Shown here piece after piece: positions 36,022 to 45,407 of a stretch of DNA of 64,000 nucleotides. A model generated the notes under the pieces. That model did not search any database and had not been told where the DNA came from. It was given only the letters and a program-made list of their open reading frames with translations. This DNA is from Halioxenophilus aromaticivorans (lineage in GTDB: Bacteria > Pseudomonadota > Gammaproteobacteria > Pseudomonadales > Cellvibrionaceae), in contig NZ_AP031496.1 of NCBI RefSeq assembly GCF_042850945.1, forward strand, positions 3,844,001 through 3,908,000, read 5' to 3'. A program made the position numbers and the translations under genes. Each line of letters starts with the position of its first letter. Positions within the stretch are counted from its first letter, which is position 1.

Positions 36022-37251
36022 CTACGCTCCGTAAACGGTGAGTGCCGCATCCACTGCACGGCCTGGTGAAGTGTTAAATCCGGCCCGGCGCAACACGTTT
36101 TCTAGGGCTGCCAGGGTAGTTAATACCGCGTCTTTGCGTGCGTTGTAGCCCATGGTGCCGATGCGCCAAATTTTGCCCTGCAGCGGGCCAAAGGAAGTAC
36201 CGATTTCAATACAAAAGTCGTGGAGCATGGAGCTGCGAACCGCTTCGCCGGCAACACCGGCAGGAATGACCACGCCCACCACATTGTTCATTCGGTTGCT
36301 CTGGTCACCGTAAAGCTCCAATCCCATGCCTGTTAATCCCGCCGCTAACGCCTCGCCATTAAGCTGATGCCGGGCAATGCACTTGTCCAATCCCTCTTGC
36401 AGCACAATACGTGCACATTCCCGCGCGCCGTACAGCATGGTGGTGGCTTCGGTGTGATGGTTTAGTCGTTCTTCTCCCCAATAATCTAGGATCATCGGCA
36501 AATCAAAATAATTGGAACGAATGATAGCGCCCTGGCTGTCGGTGTGATGCTCCGCCTTGATGCCCGCTTCTACATGGCGGCGATTACGAACGTGCTCAAC
36601 AAAAGCTGGGCTCAGCGTGATTGGGCCGCTGCCAGACGGGCCACCCAAGCATTTTTGCAAGCCGCAGGATACGGCGTCTAAATGCCAAGCATCGGTGAGT
36701 AGTTCATTACCTACGATGGAAGCCGTGGCATCCACATAGAGTAATACTCCGTGCTTTTGGCAGACTTCGCCCAGCTCGGCCAATGGTTGCAGCACCGTGG
36801 TGGAGGTATCGCCTTGCACCGTGGCGACCAGTTTCGGTTTCACTTTTACGATGGCGTCTTCCAACTGTTTGGCGGTCACTACCTGGCCCCAGGGTATTTC
36901 CAGTGTGTGCACCTCGGCGCCGCAACGCTGGGATATTTCCACCAATAAATGGCCAAAACGACCAAACACTGGCACCAACACTTTATCTCCGGGGCTTAAT
37001 GCCGAAACCAAACAGGCTTCAATGGCGGCGCGAGAGGTACCATCGATCAGTAGCGTCCATTGATTCTGGGTTTGAAATATCTCTCGATACAAAGCCATGG
37101 TCTCGTTCATGTAACCGGTCATGGCGGGGTCGTACTGGCCCACCAACTGCGCCGACATAGCACGCAGTACTCGAGGGTCCGCATTAATAGGTCCCGGCCC
37201 CATGAGCAGCCTTGCCGGCGGATTGATTTGGTCGAAGCGATCGATAGACAC
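36022..37251 (-). CDS. (S)-ureidoglycine--glyoxylate aminotransferase (PucG/HpxJ type)
   Basis: PLP fold-I aminotransferase. The frame is open to 37326 but GTG 37251 is the better start: GGAG lies seven bases upstream and the protein then begins SIDRFDQINPPARLLMGPGP as in relatives (409 residues). Seen: LLIDGTSRAAIEACL, VLLYVDATASIVGNEL and the PLP Lys in AVSCGLQKCLGGPSGSGP. Transfers the amino group of ureidoglycine to glyoxylate, giving oxalurate and glycine. Serine- or alanine-glyoxylate aminotransferases are the alternatives; neighbouring allantoate hydrolase and oxamate-hydrolase-like genes support the ureide role. Confidence 0.88.
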   Translation of the reverse strand: MSIDRFDQINPPARLLMGPGPINADPRVLRAMSAQLVGQYDPAMTGYMNETMALYREIFQTQNQWTLLIDGTSRAAIEACLVSALSPGDKVLVPVFGRFGHLLVEISQRCGAEVHTLEIPWGQVVTAKQLEDAIVKVKPKLVATVQGDTSTTVLQPLAELGEVCQKHGVLLYVDATASIVGNELLTDAWHLDAVSCGLQKCLGGPSGSGPITLSPAFVEHVRNRRHVEAGIKAEHHTDSQGAIIRSNYFDLPMILDYWGEERLNHHTEATTMLYGARECARIVLQEGLDKCIARHQLNGEALAAGLTGMGLELYGDQSNRMNNVVGVVIPAGVAGEAVRSSMLHDFCIEIGTSFGPLQGKIWRIGTMGYNARKDAVLTTLAALENVLRRAGFNTSPGRAVDAALTVYGA

Positions 37252-37476
37252 GGTATTACTCCAAGGACGGAAACAGCCCAAACCATGGCTGGGCGGAGAA
37301 AAATTAGAAATCTGACTGCGGTTCAATGATCATCAGTGGCGAAGACCCAATCCTTTAAGAATTAAAAAACCGAAACAAAAAGTCGAAATTAAAACCCATC
37401 AAAAGTGCTTTATTTCGCAATGGCGTTCGGCGCTGAATTCTTAGGACACTAGTGCGAGCCGTCTATTGCAAGCCCA

Positions 37477-38313
37477 CTATTGCATGGCCACTTGAATCAA
37501 CATGCGCACACCGGTAATGCCTAATACCACGGCAAACACTTTTTTCAACATAGCTCCATTAAGCTTTGCGCCCAGGCTTGCACCGATGGGGGCAAAGAAA
37601 ACGGTCAGCGGCACAATGGCAATTAAACCCGGCAGGTTTACCAAGCCGTAGGTACCCGCCGGCGCATCCGCCGGCGTGGAGCCTTGCAATAACATCATTA
37701 GGGCGCCCGGCAGAGCGATCAATAAACCAAAAGCTGCTGCGGTACCCACTGCCTTGTGCGCTGGGTAGTTGCAGGAAGTCAACGTTGGCACGCCCAAGGT
37801 ACCACCGCCAATACCACACATTACCGAGAAAAACCCAATTAAACTGCCCATAATGCCTTGGCCAAACATTCCCGGCAGGCTTTGCGCTAAAGGAGCGGCG
37901 TTGGCTCGCAATAACATATTCAAGGATACTAGTACCGCTAACACCCCAAACAGCAGACTGAAGAAGTTACCGTTAACCACAGTGACTAAGTAACTGCCGA
38001 TCAACACGCCTAATATCATAAAAACAGCCCACCGTTTTAGCAAAGGCCAATCGACATTGCCTTTGCCGTGATGAGCGCGAATGGACGAAATGGAGGTTGG
38101 AATAATAGTGGCCAGAGAAGTACCGGTGGCGACCAACATGGCACTGGCAGCATCCACCCCAAGGCCCTGAAATACAAAATACAGCACCGGCACAATAACA
38201 ATACCGCCGCCCACGCCTAACAAGCCTGCCAACAGTCCAGCAAACACACCGGTAACAATAAGCGCTACAATCACCGGGATAAATTGGGTTAATTCTTGCG
38301 ATAATTCGGGCAA
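37477..38313 (-). CDS. TauE/SafE-family permease
   Basis: 278 residues with about eight membrane helices and the family's two GxGGG-type motifs (GLLGVGGGIVIVPVLYFVFQ near the N-terminus; SVMCGIGGGTLGVPTL in the middle). The family exports sulfite, sulfoacetate or other small organic anions. Being inside the ureide series, it may move a pathway intermediate or end product such as oxalate or oxamate; that is inference. It lies between the HpxW-like gene and the aminotransferase gene, same direction. Confidence 0.85.
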   Translation of the reverse strand: MPELSQELTQFIPVIVALIVTGVFAGLLAGLLGVGGGIVIVPVLYFVFQGLGVDAASAMLVATGTSLATIIPTSISSIRAHHGKGNVDWPLLKRWAVFMILGVLIGSYLVTVVNGNFFSLLFGVLAVLVSLNMLLRANAAPLAQSLPGMFGQGIMGSLIGFFSVMCGIGGGTLGVPTLTSCNYPAHKAVGTAAAFGLLIALPGALMMLLQGSTPADAPAGTYGLVNLPGLIAIVPLTVFFAPIGASLGAKLNGAMLKKVFAVVLGITGVRMLIQVAMQ

Positions 38314-38383
38314 GGGTTACTCCTTAGCAAAACACAATAAAACTTTGTTGAAACGTCGTTCTTCCCTTACAGGATTAAACCCA

Positions 38384-39949
38384 TTAGGCCATAAGAGCTG
38401 CGCCATCACTTCTCGGGTCGGTGGCAACTTGCACGTCGCCGTTACTGGATACAATAATTCCGCCGGCATGCCCCATGGATTCACTGCCGCTGGGCAGGGC
38501 TTCGATATCATGCCCCTGTTTACTCAGCGCCGGGCCAATATCTTCGTATAAAGTCTGTTCCAGTTTTAAATTATTACTGGACTCACCCCAGGTTCGGCCC
38601 AACAGCCAACGGTCTTGAGCGATGGCATCGGCCAGCGGTATTTGCTGGTAAATATGCCGGGTAAATAAAGCCGCCTGGGTTTGCGGTTGGCCTTCGCCGC
38701 CCATGGTGCCATAACTAAAACGGCGGCCATCGTTTAGCAAAGCCAAAGCCGGGTTTAACGTGTGTAACGGTTTTTTACCAGGGGCCAATGCGTTGTGATG
38801 ACCGGCCTCCAGAGCAAAACTGATGCCGCGGTTATTCCACACCAACCCCAAATCCGGAATCACCAAGCCACTGCCAAATTCCCAGTAAACACTTTGTATA
38901 AACGACACCAATGTGCCGTCTCTATCCAAAGCGCCTAGCCAAACCGTGTCGCCTGGTAAGGCTTGCTTGGGCCAGGGCGCGGCGCGCTGGGCGTCAACTT
39001 GCAGCGCCATTTGATCCAATCTGGTGGGCTCTAAGTATTCCTGAGCCGGGGTGGTCATGGCCCGGCGATCGCAGACTTCACGGTCCCGAATTTCAAACGC
39101 CAGCTTGGTGCACTCCACCAGATGATGGACTCGCTGGGCCTCGCTCCAATGGCTTTGATAAAGCCGATCGTAAAGCGCTAGAATCATGAGCGAGGCCACG
39201 CCCTGGGTGGGCGCAACCATATTAAATAATTGCCCTTTGCTGGTGGTGGCACTCAGAGGCGTTACCATCTCGGCCTGATACTGCTGCAGATCGGCATGGG
39301 TTATGGGGCTGTCAGCGGCGCGCAGTCCAGAGGCAATACTGCTGCTGATATCCCCCTGATAAAAGTCTCGTAGGCCAAGATCAGAGCGGTGCAGGTGCTC
39401 TAGCATGTCGGCTAAGCCCGGGTTTTTTACCGTATCGCCTACTACCAAGGTTTTGCCCGCGGGCAAAAAAATCGACGCAAAGTGGTTTAACTCTTTGAGT
39501 TCAGCAAAGGTCTTTTCACTGGCGCGCTGTAGGCTTTCAGTTGCTTTAATTCCCTGCGCCGCTAGCTCTTGGGCAGGGCCCAACAAGCGCGCTAGGGGAA
39601 AGCCGTTCTTTATGCCAGCCCACTCACGAGCCAGCTGCCAACCGGCTACCGTGCCCGCCATGGTAATGCACGCGCGGCCGCCCCGGTTACTCAAGCCTTG
39701 TGCCTGGTATTCAGAAATCTTCGCCAAACTGCCGGCGTTGCCACAGGCATCGATGGCAACCGGCGCTTTGCCAGGCTTCTGGATAAGCCAAAAACCATCC
39801 CCACCTAAACTGTTCATGTGTGGGTAAACCACGGCGATGGCGGCAGCGGCAGCCACCATGGCGTCCACGGCAGTACCGCCCTCTTTTAATATTTCGAATC
39901 CGATTTCTGCCGCTCTACGGTGCGGCGCGGTAAACGCAACTTTTGCCAT
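38384..39949 (-). CDS. Gamma-glutamyltransferase-family Ntn hydrolase, probable oxamate amidohydrolase (HpxW type)
   Basis: 521 residues. GGT-fold motifs: FEILKEGGTAVDAMVAAAAA, MNSLGGDGFWLI, the probable self-processing/catalytic Thr in LPGDTVWLGALDRDG, GSGLVIPDLGLVWNNRG and SYGTMGGEGQPQTQ. There is no signal peptide, unlike true periplasmic GGTs. In Klebsiella, HpxW of this family turns oxamate into oxalate and ammonia at the end of urate breakdown, beside hpxJ and hpxK. The same neighbours occur here, so the HpxW role is more likely than glutathione hydrolysis. It starts 3 bases after the amidase stop. Confidence 0.82.
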   Translation of the reverse strand: MAKVAFTAPHRRAAEIGFEILKEGGTAVDAMVAAAAAIAVVYPHMNSLGGDGFWLIQKPGKAPVAIDACGNAGSLAKISEYQAQGLSNRGGRACITMAGTVAGWQLAREWAGIKNGFPLARLLGPAQELAAQGIKATESLQRASEKTFAELKELNHFASIFLPAGKTLVVGDTVKNPGLADMLEHLHRSDLGLRDFYQGDISSSIASGLRAADSPITHADLQQYQAEMVTPLSATTSKGQLFNMVAPTQGVASLMILALYDRLYQSHWSEAQRVHHLVECTKLAFEIRDREVCDRRAMTTPAQEYLEPTRLDQMALQVDAQRAAPWPKQALPGDTVWLGALDRDGTLVSFIQSVYWEFGSGLVIPDLGLVWNNRGISFALEAGHHNALAPGKKPLHTLNPALALLNDGRRFSYGTMGGEGQPQTQAALFTRHIYQQIPLADAIAQDRWLLGRTWGESSNNLKLEQTLYEDIGPALSKQGHDIEALPSGSESMGHAGGIIVSSNGDVQVATDPRSDGAALMA

Positions 39950-39952
39950 AAA

Positions 39953-41170
39953 TTAATCGCCTTTTAAACCATCTAACGCCGGCAACAAAGACTGGACTTT
40001 TGCTAACAGTGCCTGGTCTCGGCCTTTGCCAGCCATAAAAGACAGGCCCCAGGGAGCTTGCTGATCTTGCAGCAGGGGTAATGAAATTTGCGGCGCACCC
40101 AACACTCCGGCCGGTGCGGTTAAACCCATTAACTGATTGCGATAATCAGCCAAGTCGTCGGCCGAACAATCGAGCAAGGGTGCCGCTCCTGGGGTTGTGG
40201 GCAAAGCCACCAGGGTATCCCCGGTGATACCACATTGCTGTTGCCAAAATTTGCCAAATTCCTGCACCTCATGCTCAGCCTGTTGCTCGTCAGCTTCGGT
40301 GAGGGTGGCGCTCCAAGCAAAGCGACTGGCAATGTCCGGCGCAATGGAGGGCTGACAATCCTTTAGCCACTGGCCGTGTTGCTGTGCAATTTGCCGGCCT
40401 TGGAGCACACGAAAAGCCTCGCTCACACCGGCCATGACCGATTGCGGTAAAGCGTGCAGGCAAACATCATTAAAATAGGGTGCTGCCGCTTCCACCAAGC
40501 CCTGGGCCACTTGCGACCAACCCGAACCAATGCCCTCTGGGCTGAATACAACCAGTTGTTTGAAGTCGGATTTTTGCCCCGGCGCTAACAACACCTGGGC
40601 GACCTTGTGGAGGGTGGCGAAATCTCTGCTCATCCACCCCACGGTGTCGAAGCGAGGCGCCAGAGCAACCAAACCCTCCACAGCCACGGCACCGTGGCTG
40701 GGGCGCAAACCAAACAAACCGTTGTAACTGGCCGGCACACGAATAGAGCCACCGGTATCAGTGCCCAAGCCAATCGCCACCGATCCGTTGGCCGCAGCCA
40801 CGGCGGAACCACTGCTAGAGCCACCGGGCAAACGCTGGGGGGCGGCTGGATTAATCGGCGTTGGGTAATTGTGATTAAGGCCGTTTAAGCTGTAGGCCAG
40901 CTCATCGGTTTGCGTCTTTGCCAGTACCTGAGCACCAGCCGCGACTAGGCGCAGTACACATTGCGCAGTGATCGTTGGCTGCTTATGGCTGGCAGCCCAA
41001 TCCGGGCTGCCTGCGGCGGTGGGCAGGCCTGCGATGTCCAACAAGTCTTTTACGCCAACGCTTAGCCCTTGCAATATTGCAGACTGCTCGAAGCCTTGGG
41101 ATTCCACAGCCAGAGCACGACGAACTTGGTCATCGACCAGACAGACATATTCCGGTGCTGTAGCACTCAT
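39953..41170 (-). CDS. Amidase-signature hydrolase (AtzE/HpxY-like)
   Basis: 405 residues. The Ser-cisSer-Lys triad is visible: Lys in GLSVGVKDLLDIAG, cis-Ser and nucleophile context in LPGGSSSGSAVAAANG and TDTGGSIRVPASYNG. Cytosolic. Amidases of this family sit in ureide and triazine operons (AtzE, HpxY), often with a small AtzG/HpxX partner; I looked in the 150 bases upstream and saw no such partner. Substrate unknown; a carbamoyl or oxamate-type amide would fit. Immediately followed by the HpxW-like gene. Confidence 0.85.
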   Translation of the reverse strand: MSATAPEYVCLVDDQVRRALAVESQGFEQSAILQGLSVGVKDLLDIAGLPTAAGSPDWAASHKQPTITAQCVLRLVAAGAQVLAKTQTDELAYSLNGLNHNYPTPINPAAPQRLPGGSSSGSAVAAANGSVAIGLGTDTGGSIRVPASYNGLFGLRPSHGAVAVEGLVALAPRFDTVGWMSRDFATLHKVAQVLLAPGQKSDFKQLVVFSPEGIGSGWSQVAQGLVEAAAPYFNDVCLHALPQSVMAGVSEAFRVLQGRQIAQQHGQWLKDCQPSIAPDIASRFAWSATLTEADEQQAEHEVQEFGKFWQQQCGITGDTLVALPTTPGAAPLLDCSADDLADYRNQLMGLTAPAGVLGAPQISLPLLQDQQAPWGLSFMAGKGRDQALLAKVQSLLPALDGLKGD

Positions 41171-41261
41171 AAGGGGCGGCCTTCGTTAATCGTTGCGGAT
41201 GGCCTGCACAAACAGCGTGCAGGTTAGGGCTGGGGTTTCCCAAAATTGTCGCGGGGTGCGA

Positions 41262-41294
41262 TCAAAGAATAAACAGGATTCTTTCATATCCTGT
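41262..41294 (-). terminator. Possible terminator or attenuator after the deaminase gene
   Basis: Read leftward, ACAGGAT and ATCCTGT form a 7-pair stem (41273-41279 with 41288-41294) followed by TTTATTCTTT. It sits in the only sizeable gap (about 150 bases) of the leftward ureide series and could partly separate the deaminase from the amidase genes. Confidence 0.35.
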
Positions 41295-41321
41295 CCATAT
41301 GGTCAACTTTGCAAATAATGT

Positions 41322-42335
41322 TTACAGCAATGCGTCTATCTCCTGTAAGCGTGCCAGTTTTTCTACCTCCGGCATAAAGCTGGCTGCAAAACTGTTTTTC
41401 ACCAACTGCACTATCTGTGCCTGATTCGGCGCCAGCGCGTCAATCACGGCATCGTAGTTGGCGCATAGGTAACCCCCAAAATAGGCTGGGTCGTCGCTGT
41501 TAATCATGACCTGTAGGCCATCGTCGAGCAGCGACAGCAGAGGGTGATCGGCGAGCTGGTCATAGACGCACAGGCGTACATTGGACAAGGGGCACACCGT
41601 TAACGCGATACCCTCAATGGCCACCCTACGCATTAACGTGTCGCTTTCGGTGATGCGCACGCCGTGGTCTATGCGATCCACCGCCAGTAAATCCAGCGCC
41701 TGTTCAATGTAGTCGGCTGGCCCCTCTTCGCCGGCGTGGGCCACGCACTTTAAACCGGCGGCGCGAGCCTGGGCGAAGACCCGCTGAAATAGCTCTGGCG
41801 GAAAGCCGCTCTCGGAAGAATCTAGGCCCACGCCGTGGATAAGGTGCAACCAAGGTTGCGCCTGTTGCCAGGTTTCCAGGGCAGAGTCTTCCGGCAGGTG
41901 ACGCAGAAAACACATAATCAACTGGCTGCTAATGGCTAATTCCGATTGCGCCTGTTGTAACGCTCTATCAATGCCTTGCACCACCTCAGCAAATGGAATG
42001 CCTCGATCGGTATGGCTTTGTGGGTCGAAGAAGATTTCAACATGCACCACGTTTTCAGCGGCACAGCGTTGCAGGTAGGCCCAGGTTAAATCAAAAAAAT
42101 CCTCCTCGGTTTGCAGCACATCCGTGGCTTGGTAGTACAAATCTAAAAACGACTGGAGATTTTCAAAATCGTATTTTTGCGCCAGCTCCGCCGCCGAGGC
42201 GTAGGGTAAGCTAATGCCATTACGCTCGGCCAAGGCGAACACCATGTCGGGCTCCAAAGAGCCCTCAATGTGTAAATGCAATTCGGTTTTAGGAAGCCTG
42301 CGCACCAACTGTTTTAATTCGGCGCTGCTACTCAT
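41322..42335 (-). CDS. Adenosine/adenine deaminase
   Basis: The ATG at 42335 overlaps the upstream stop (ATGAGTAG) and gives 337 residues, the family's usual length; the frame is open to 42401. Metal and catalytic motifs: KTELHLHIEGSLEP, HAGEEG, RIDHGVRITE, LTVCPLSN and INSDDPAYFGGYL. VEIFFDPQSHTDRGI is typical of the adenine-deaminase-like branch. Converts adenosine to inosine or adenine to hypoxanthine. Coupled to the nucleoside-binding lipoprotein gene, which fits use of imported purines. Confidence 0.9.
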   Translation of the reverse strand: MSSSAELKQLVRRLPKTELHLHIEGSLEPDMVFALAERNGISLPYASAAELAQKYDFENLQSFLDLYYQATDVLQTEEDFFDLTWAYLQRCAAENVVHVEIFFDPQSHTDRGIPFAEVVQGIDRALQQAQSELAISSQLIMCFLRHLPEDSALETWQQAQPWLHLIHGVGLDSSESGFPPELFQRVFAQARAAGLKCVAHAGEEGPADYIEQALDLLAVDRIDHGVRITESDTLMRRVAIEGIALTVCPLSNVRLCVYDQLADHPLLSLLDDGLQVMINSDDPAYFGGYLCANYDAVIDALAPNQAQIVQLVKNSFAASFMPEVEKLARLQEIDALL

Positions 42336-43467
42336 CACTGCTGCCTTCTGTGCTAGGGATAGCCGTTTTATAGGTGTCCCAATTGCTAGTGATTTCTTCA
42401 ACCACGGTACTGCCCACCTGGTAGGCCACCTCTAGGGCCAAGCCCAAGCCGGCGTAATCCTCGCCTTCGCCGGTGAGGCTCTCGGCCGCAGTCTGGCCCT
42501 CTTCCACCGGCATAGTGAAGTTACTGGCGGTACGCAGCACCATCAATCGGTCGTAGTCGGCAAAACCTGCGCGATCCAGATAAAACAGCGCTTGGGCGGT
42601 GCCGGTATCTTCCATGCCGGAGGAGACAAACTCGCCCTCGCCTTCGGACCAATAATCAACCCATTTGTTGGCCCAGTCGTTCATCAACTCACCGTGCCAG
42701 AAGGTCATCCCCGCAAGGTTATCCCCTAACATGACAAAGGGCGGCTTTTGCGCGTTGGGAAAAGCACTGTACTCGGAGCGCATTTCGGCAATCTTGTCGT
42801 CATCCGGCAGCGGCAAATCTTTGGTCAGATCAAACGCCCACTGCGCCAAATCGCCATTAATATGGAACATTTCGCCCTGATTCATGGGGTTGGGTTTTTG
42901 GTAGGGCTCTTTAGTAAAGAGCGGAATAAAACCGGTCTCCCAATCCTCTGGCATTTCCCGGGCATCGATTTCGTGGCCAAAATCACCATCCACCAAATAT
43001 TCCGCCCAGGCGGCGGAGCCGATTGAGCCATCCGCTGGGTCAAAGCCCGCAATGCCTGCCACCAGCCAGTAGGCGTTGGACAGGTCGAACCGAGGGTCTA
43101 GGCCGAGCGCCATAATGGCCGCGGTGGATTTCGCGGTACCCATCCCAGTAACCATGCCCAACACGCCGGTTTCGCTGTTTATATACAAATCGTGGAATGA
43201 CTGGGGAAAGTCGTAGTGTGTGTTCAGGCCGGCGCGCTCCTTCCAGAGCTGAAACTCGCCGGCGGTATCACCCATGTCTTCACCGATTTCAAACATGGTC
43301 ACAACAACCACTTTAACCTCTACCGGCGCTTCGGCTGTTACCTCCACCACGGCTGCCGCCTCATTTTCAACGACAGGGTCAGAGGCTTTTTCGCCGCAAC
43401 CTGCAAGGGTTGCCAGCGCCAAAACACCAAGGCCGGTACGAAACTGTTTCACTGTTTGCTCCTTCAC
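42328..43467 (-). CDS. Purine nucleoside permease (NUP) family lipoprotein
   Basis: 379 residues. Lipobox LAGC (Cys near residue 24) followed by an acidic linker. The rest matches the NUP family: VVVVTMFEIGEDMGDTAGE, YDFPQSFHDLYINSETGVLG, TGMGTAKSTAAIMALG, YWLVAGIAGFDPADGSIGSA, SGMEDTGTAQALFYL, RTASNFTMP. These proteins resemble nucleoside phosphorylases and are linked to purine nucleoside uptake. Here it would be tethered in the periplasm or outer membrane. First gene of the leftward series, translationally coupled to the deaminase; its promoter must lie in 43468-43679, shared with puuE. Confidence 0.88.
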   Translation of the reverse strand: MKEQTVKQFRTGLGVLALATLAGCGEKASDPVVENEAAAVVEVTAEAPVEVKVVVVTMFEIGEDMGDTAGEFQLWKERAGLNTHYDFPQSFHDLYINSETGVLGMVTGMGTAKSTAAIMALGLDPRFDLSNAYWLVAGIAGFDPADGSIGSAAWAEYLVDGDFGHEIDAREMPEDWETGFIPLFTKEPYQKPNPMNQGEMFHINGDLAQWAFDLTKDLPLPDDDKIAEMRSEYSAFPNAQKPPFVMLGDNLAGMTFWHGELMNDWANKWVDYWSEGEGEFVSSGMEDTGTAQALFYLDRAGFADYDRLMVLRTASNFTMPVEEGQTAAESLTGEGEDYAGLGLALEVAYQVGSTVVEEITSNWDTYKTAIPSTEGSSDE

Positions 43468-43679
43468 GATACTGTATTAATTTATTGTGCTGGCCCTAAA
43501 CAAGCAGACACAATGCCAATATTGTCTAGTTGGTCAATTTTTTGAATAACCCCATTCATCGGTGCCGTCTTGCCAACGTTACGCAATAAGACGCACCAAG
43601 CTCGGGCAAACGCAAAGGTTATTCACTCTTAAAGCACCATTATTTGCCCGCCCATCATCAGGCAACCTAAGGACCTTCT

Positions 43680-44588
43680 GTGAGCTTCTACCCCAGAGAT
43701 TTCATTGGCTACGGCAACCAACCTCCGCAACCCAATTGGCCGGGCAACGCACGCCTAGCATTGCAGTTTGTTATTAACTACGAAGAAGGCGGCGAAAACT
43801 GCGTGTTAGACGGTGACCCGGCATCGGAGAAATTTCTGTCCGAGATTGTCGGCGCCGAAGCCTATGCCGGTCAACGTCATATGAGTATGGAGTCCATTTA
43901 CGAATACGGCAGTAGAGCAGGCTTTTGGCGATTGCACCGATTGTTTACCGAACGCAGACTGCCGGTAACGGTGTTTGGGGTGGCTCAGGCATTGGCTAAA
44001 AACCCCGACGCTGTGGACGCTATGCTGGCGGCCGACTGGGAAATTGCCAGCCACGGATTGAAATGGACTCACTATCAGGATATGCCCATAGAGCAAGAGC
44101 GTAAGATGATGGCCGATGCCGTGGCCCTGCACACTGACCTAACGGGTAGCCGGCCCCTGGGTTGGTACACCGGCCGAGATAGCCCAAACACACGTCTGCT
44201 GGTGGCCGAAGACGGCGGGTTTGAATATCACTCGGACTCCTACGCCGACGACCTACCCTATTGGTGCTACGATTTCGACCAGCCATTACTGACCCTACCC
44301 TACACCCTGGACAGCAACGACATGCGCTTTGCTACCCCCCAGGGCTTTAACAGCGGTGAGCAATTTTTTAACTACCTCAAGGACAGTGTTGATTTTTTAT
44401 ACGCCGAAGGTGAGCAGGCACCGAAAATGCTCAACATTGGCTTACACTGCCGCCTGGCCGGGCGCCCCGGCCGAGCCATGGCGTTGCAACGGTTTCTGGA
44501 TTACATCACGGGCTTTGACGATATCTGGGTGGCCACGCGCCTGGATATCGCCCGCCACTGGCGATCAACCCACCCGCCCCAAAGCTAG
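43680..44588 (+). CDS. puuE: PuuE-type allantoinase (polysaccharide-deacetylase fold)
   Basis: 302 residues from GTG 43680 with AAGGA six bases upstream. Begins SFYPRDFIGYGNQPPQPNWP, the PuuE signature. Further: QFVINYEEGGENCVLDGD, SMESIYEYGSRAGFWRL, WEIASHGLKWTHYQDMP, GWYTGRDSPNTRLL, and the C-terminal NIGLHCRLAGRPGRA. Metal-independent allantoinase that opens allantoin to allantoate. Divergent from the leftward ureide series, so the two halves can share control, and it feeds the allantoate amidohydrolase. Confidence 0.93.
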   Translation: MSFYPRDFIGYGNQPPQPNWPGNARLALQFVINYEEGGENCVLDGDPASEKFLSEIVGAEAYAGQRHMSMESIYEYGSRAGFWRLHRLFTERRLPVTVFGVAQALAKNPDAVDAMLAADWEIASHGLKWTHYQDMPIEQERKMMADAVALHTDLTGSRPLGWYTGRDSPNTRLLVAEDGGFEYHSDSYADDLPYWCYDFDQPLLTLPYTLDSNDMRFATPQGFNSGEQFFNYLKDSVDFLYAEGEQAPKMLNIGLHCRLAGRPGRAMALQRFLDYITGFDDIWVATRLDIARHWRSTHPPQS

Positions 44589-44606
44589 CGCGGTAGAGGC
44601 CTCTCA

Positions 44607-45230
44607 ATGACACAACTCGTAGCTTTTATAATTAGAGGCGGTAGATACAGGGCCAGCAATTGGCGCCACGCCCTCGCCGTGGCACTGCTGGCCGTTGCGG
44701 CCAACCACAGTTTCGGAGATTCCTCGGCAATGCCACACAGCCCCAGCGCAGAACAATTGATTGAAACCTTGGAATTAGAACAACACGTCGAGGGCGGATA
44801 CTTTAAACGGACCTTTCAAGCCGATCATCGCTCCATGATTAAAACCGAACAGGGTGAACGCTTCACCCTGACCTCGATTTATTATCTGCTAACCGCGCAA
44901 TCGCCCATTGGCCACTGGCATTTAAACCGCTCGGATATTATCCATTTTTTCCATCTGGGCGATCCCATCGACTATTTTCTCATCGCCCCGGATGGCGCAT
45001 TAAGCACGGTGACCCTAGGGCCCAATCCCCCGCTCGGCCATCAACTGCAAATGACGGTCACCGGCGGCACTTGGAAAGCCTCAAGATTAACGGGTAGCCG
45101 CTACGGATTAATCAGCGAAGCAGTAGCGCCTGGATTCGACTACAAAGATATGGCACTGGGTAAAAGAGATGAACTAACCCGGCAGTTTCCACAACACAAA
45201 GCATTGATAGAAACCTTTACCCGAGATTAA
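44607..45230 (+). CDS. Cupin_5 (DUF985) family protein with N-terminal extension
   Basis: 207 residues. The DUF985 cupin core starts near residue 47 (SAEQLIETLELEQHVEGGYF, then TSIYYLL, IGHWHLNRSDIIHFFHLGDP, TGSRYGLISEAVAPGFDY). AGAGG is seven bases before the ATG at 44607, 18 bases after puuE. The N-terminal 40 residues contain a hydrophobic run (ALAVALLAVAA) that looks like a weak signal peptide, unusual for this cytosolic family; ATG 44731 would remove it. Function unknown; the neighbourhood suggests ureide metabolism. Confidence 0.8.
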   Translation: MTQLVAFIIRGGRYRASNWRHALAVALLAVAANHSFGDSSAMPHSPSAEQLIETLELEQHVEGGYFKRTFQADHRSMIKTEQGERFTLTSIYYLLTAQSPIGHWHLNRSDIIHFFHLGDPIDYFLIAPDGALSTVTLGPNPPLGHQLQMTVTGGTWKASRLTGSRYGLISEAVAPGFDYKDMALGKRDELTRQFPQHKALIETFTRD

Positions 45231-45266
45231 CGTTAAACGGTTTTCTAAAGGCATACTTAAGCCCCA

Positions 45267-45296
45267 AATAAAAGGGCCGGATAAATCATCCGGCCC
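45267..45296 (-). terminator. Strong hairpin terminator (leftward)
   Basis: A perfect 9-pair stem GGGCCGGAT/ATCCGGCCC (45274-45282 with 45288-45296) followed, on the minus strand, by TTTTATTT. No intact leftward gene ends here, but a leftward outer-membrane-receptor remnant ends at 45397, so this is probably its surviving terminator. It may also stop the rightward cupin transcript. Confidence 0.7.
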
Positions 45297-45363
45297 AGCG
45301 AGCCAACGGGGTTCAGTGCTCTAAATTTAATGACCTGCTTCACTTACTTCAAACATAGGGCTT

Positions 45364-45407
45364 AAAAACTAAGACCCAAAAACTAGGAGCTAAAAACTAG
45401 GAGCCAA
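45364..45407. repeat. Short direct repeats (AAAACTA-type, three copies)
   Basis: The phrase aaaaactaggagc and close variants occur three times in about 44 bases just beyond the receptor remnant. Probably a replication-slippage expansion in decaying DNA. Confidence 0.6.

Noticed and set aside
38384..39949. Classical periplasmic glutathione gamma-glutamyltransferase
   Set aside because: No signal peptide and the neighbours are ureide genes; HpxW-type oxamate hydrolase fits better, though the fold is the same.
41299..43545. TGGTCAA motif seen near 41308 and 43532 as a shared ureide operator
   Set aside because: Only a 7-base match occurring twice; expected by chance and not palindromic.
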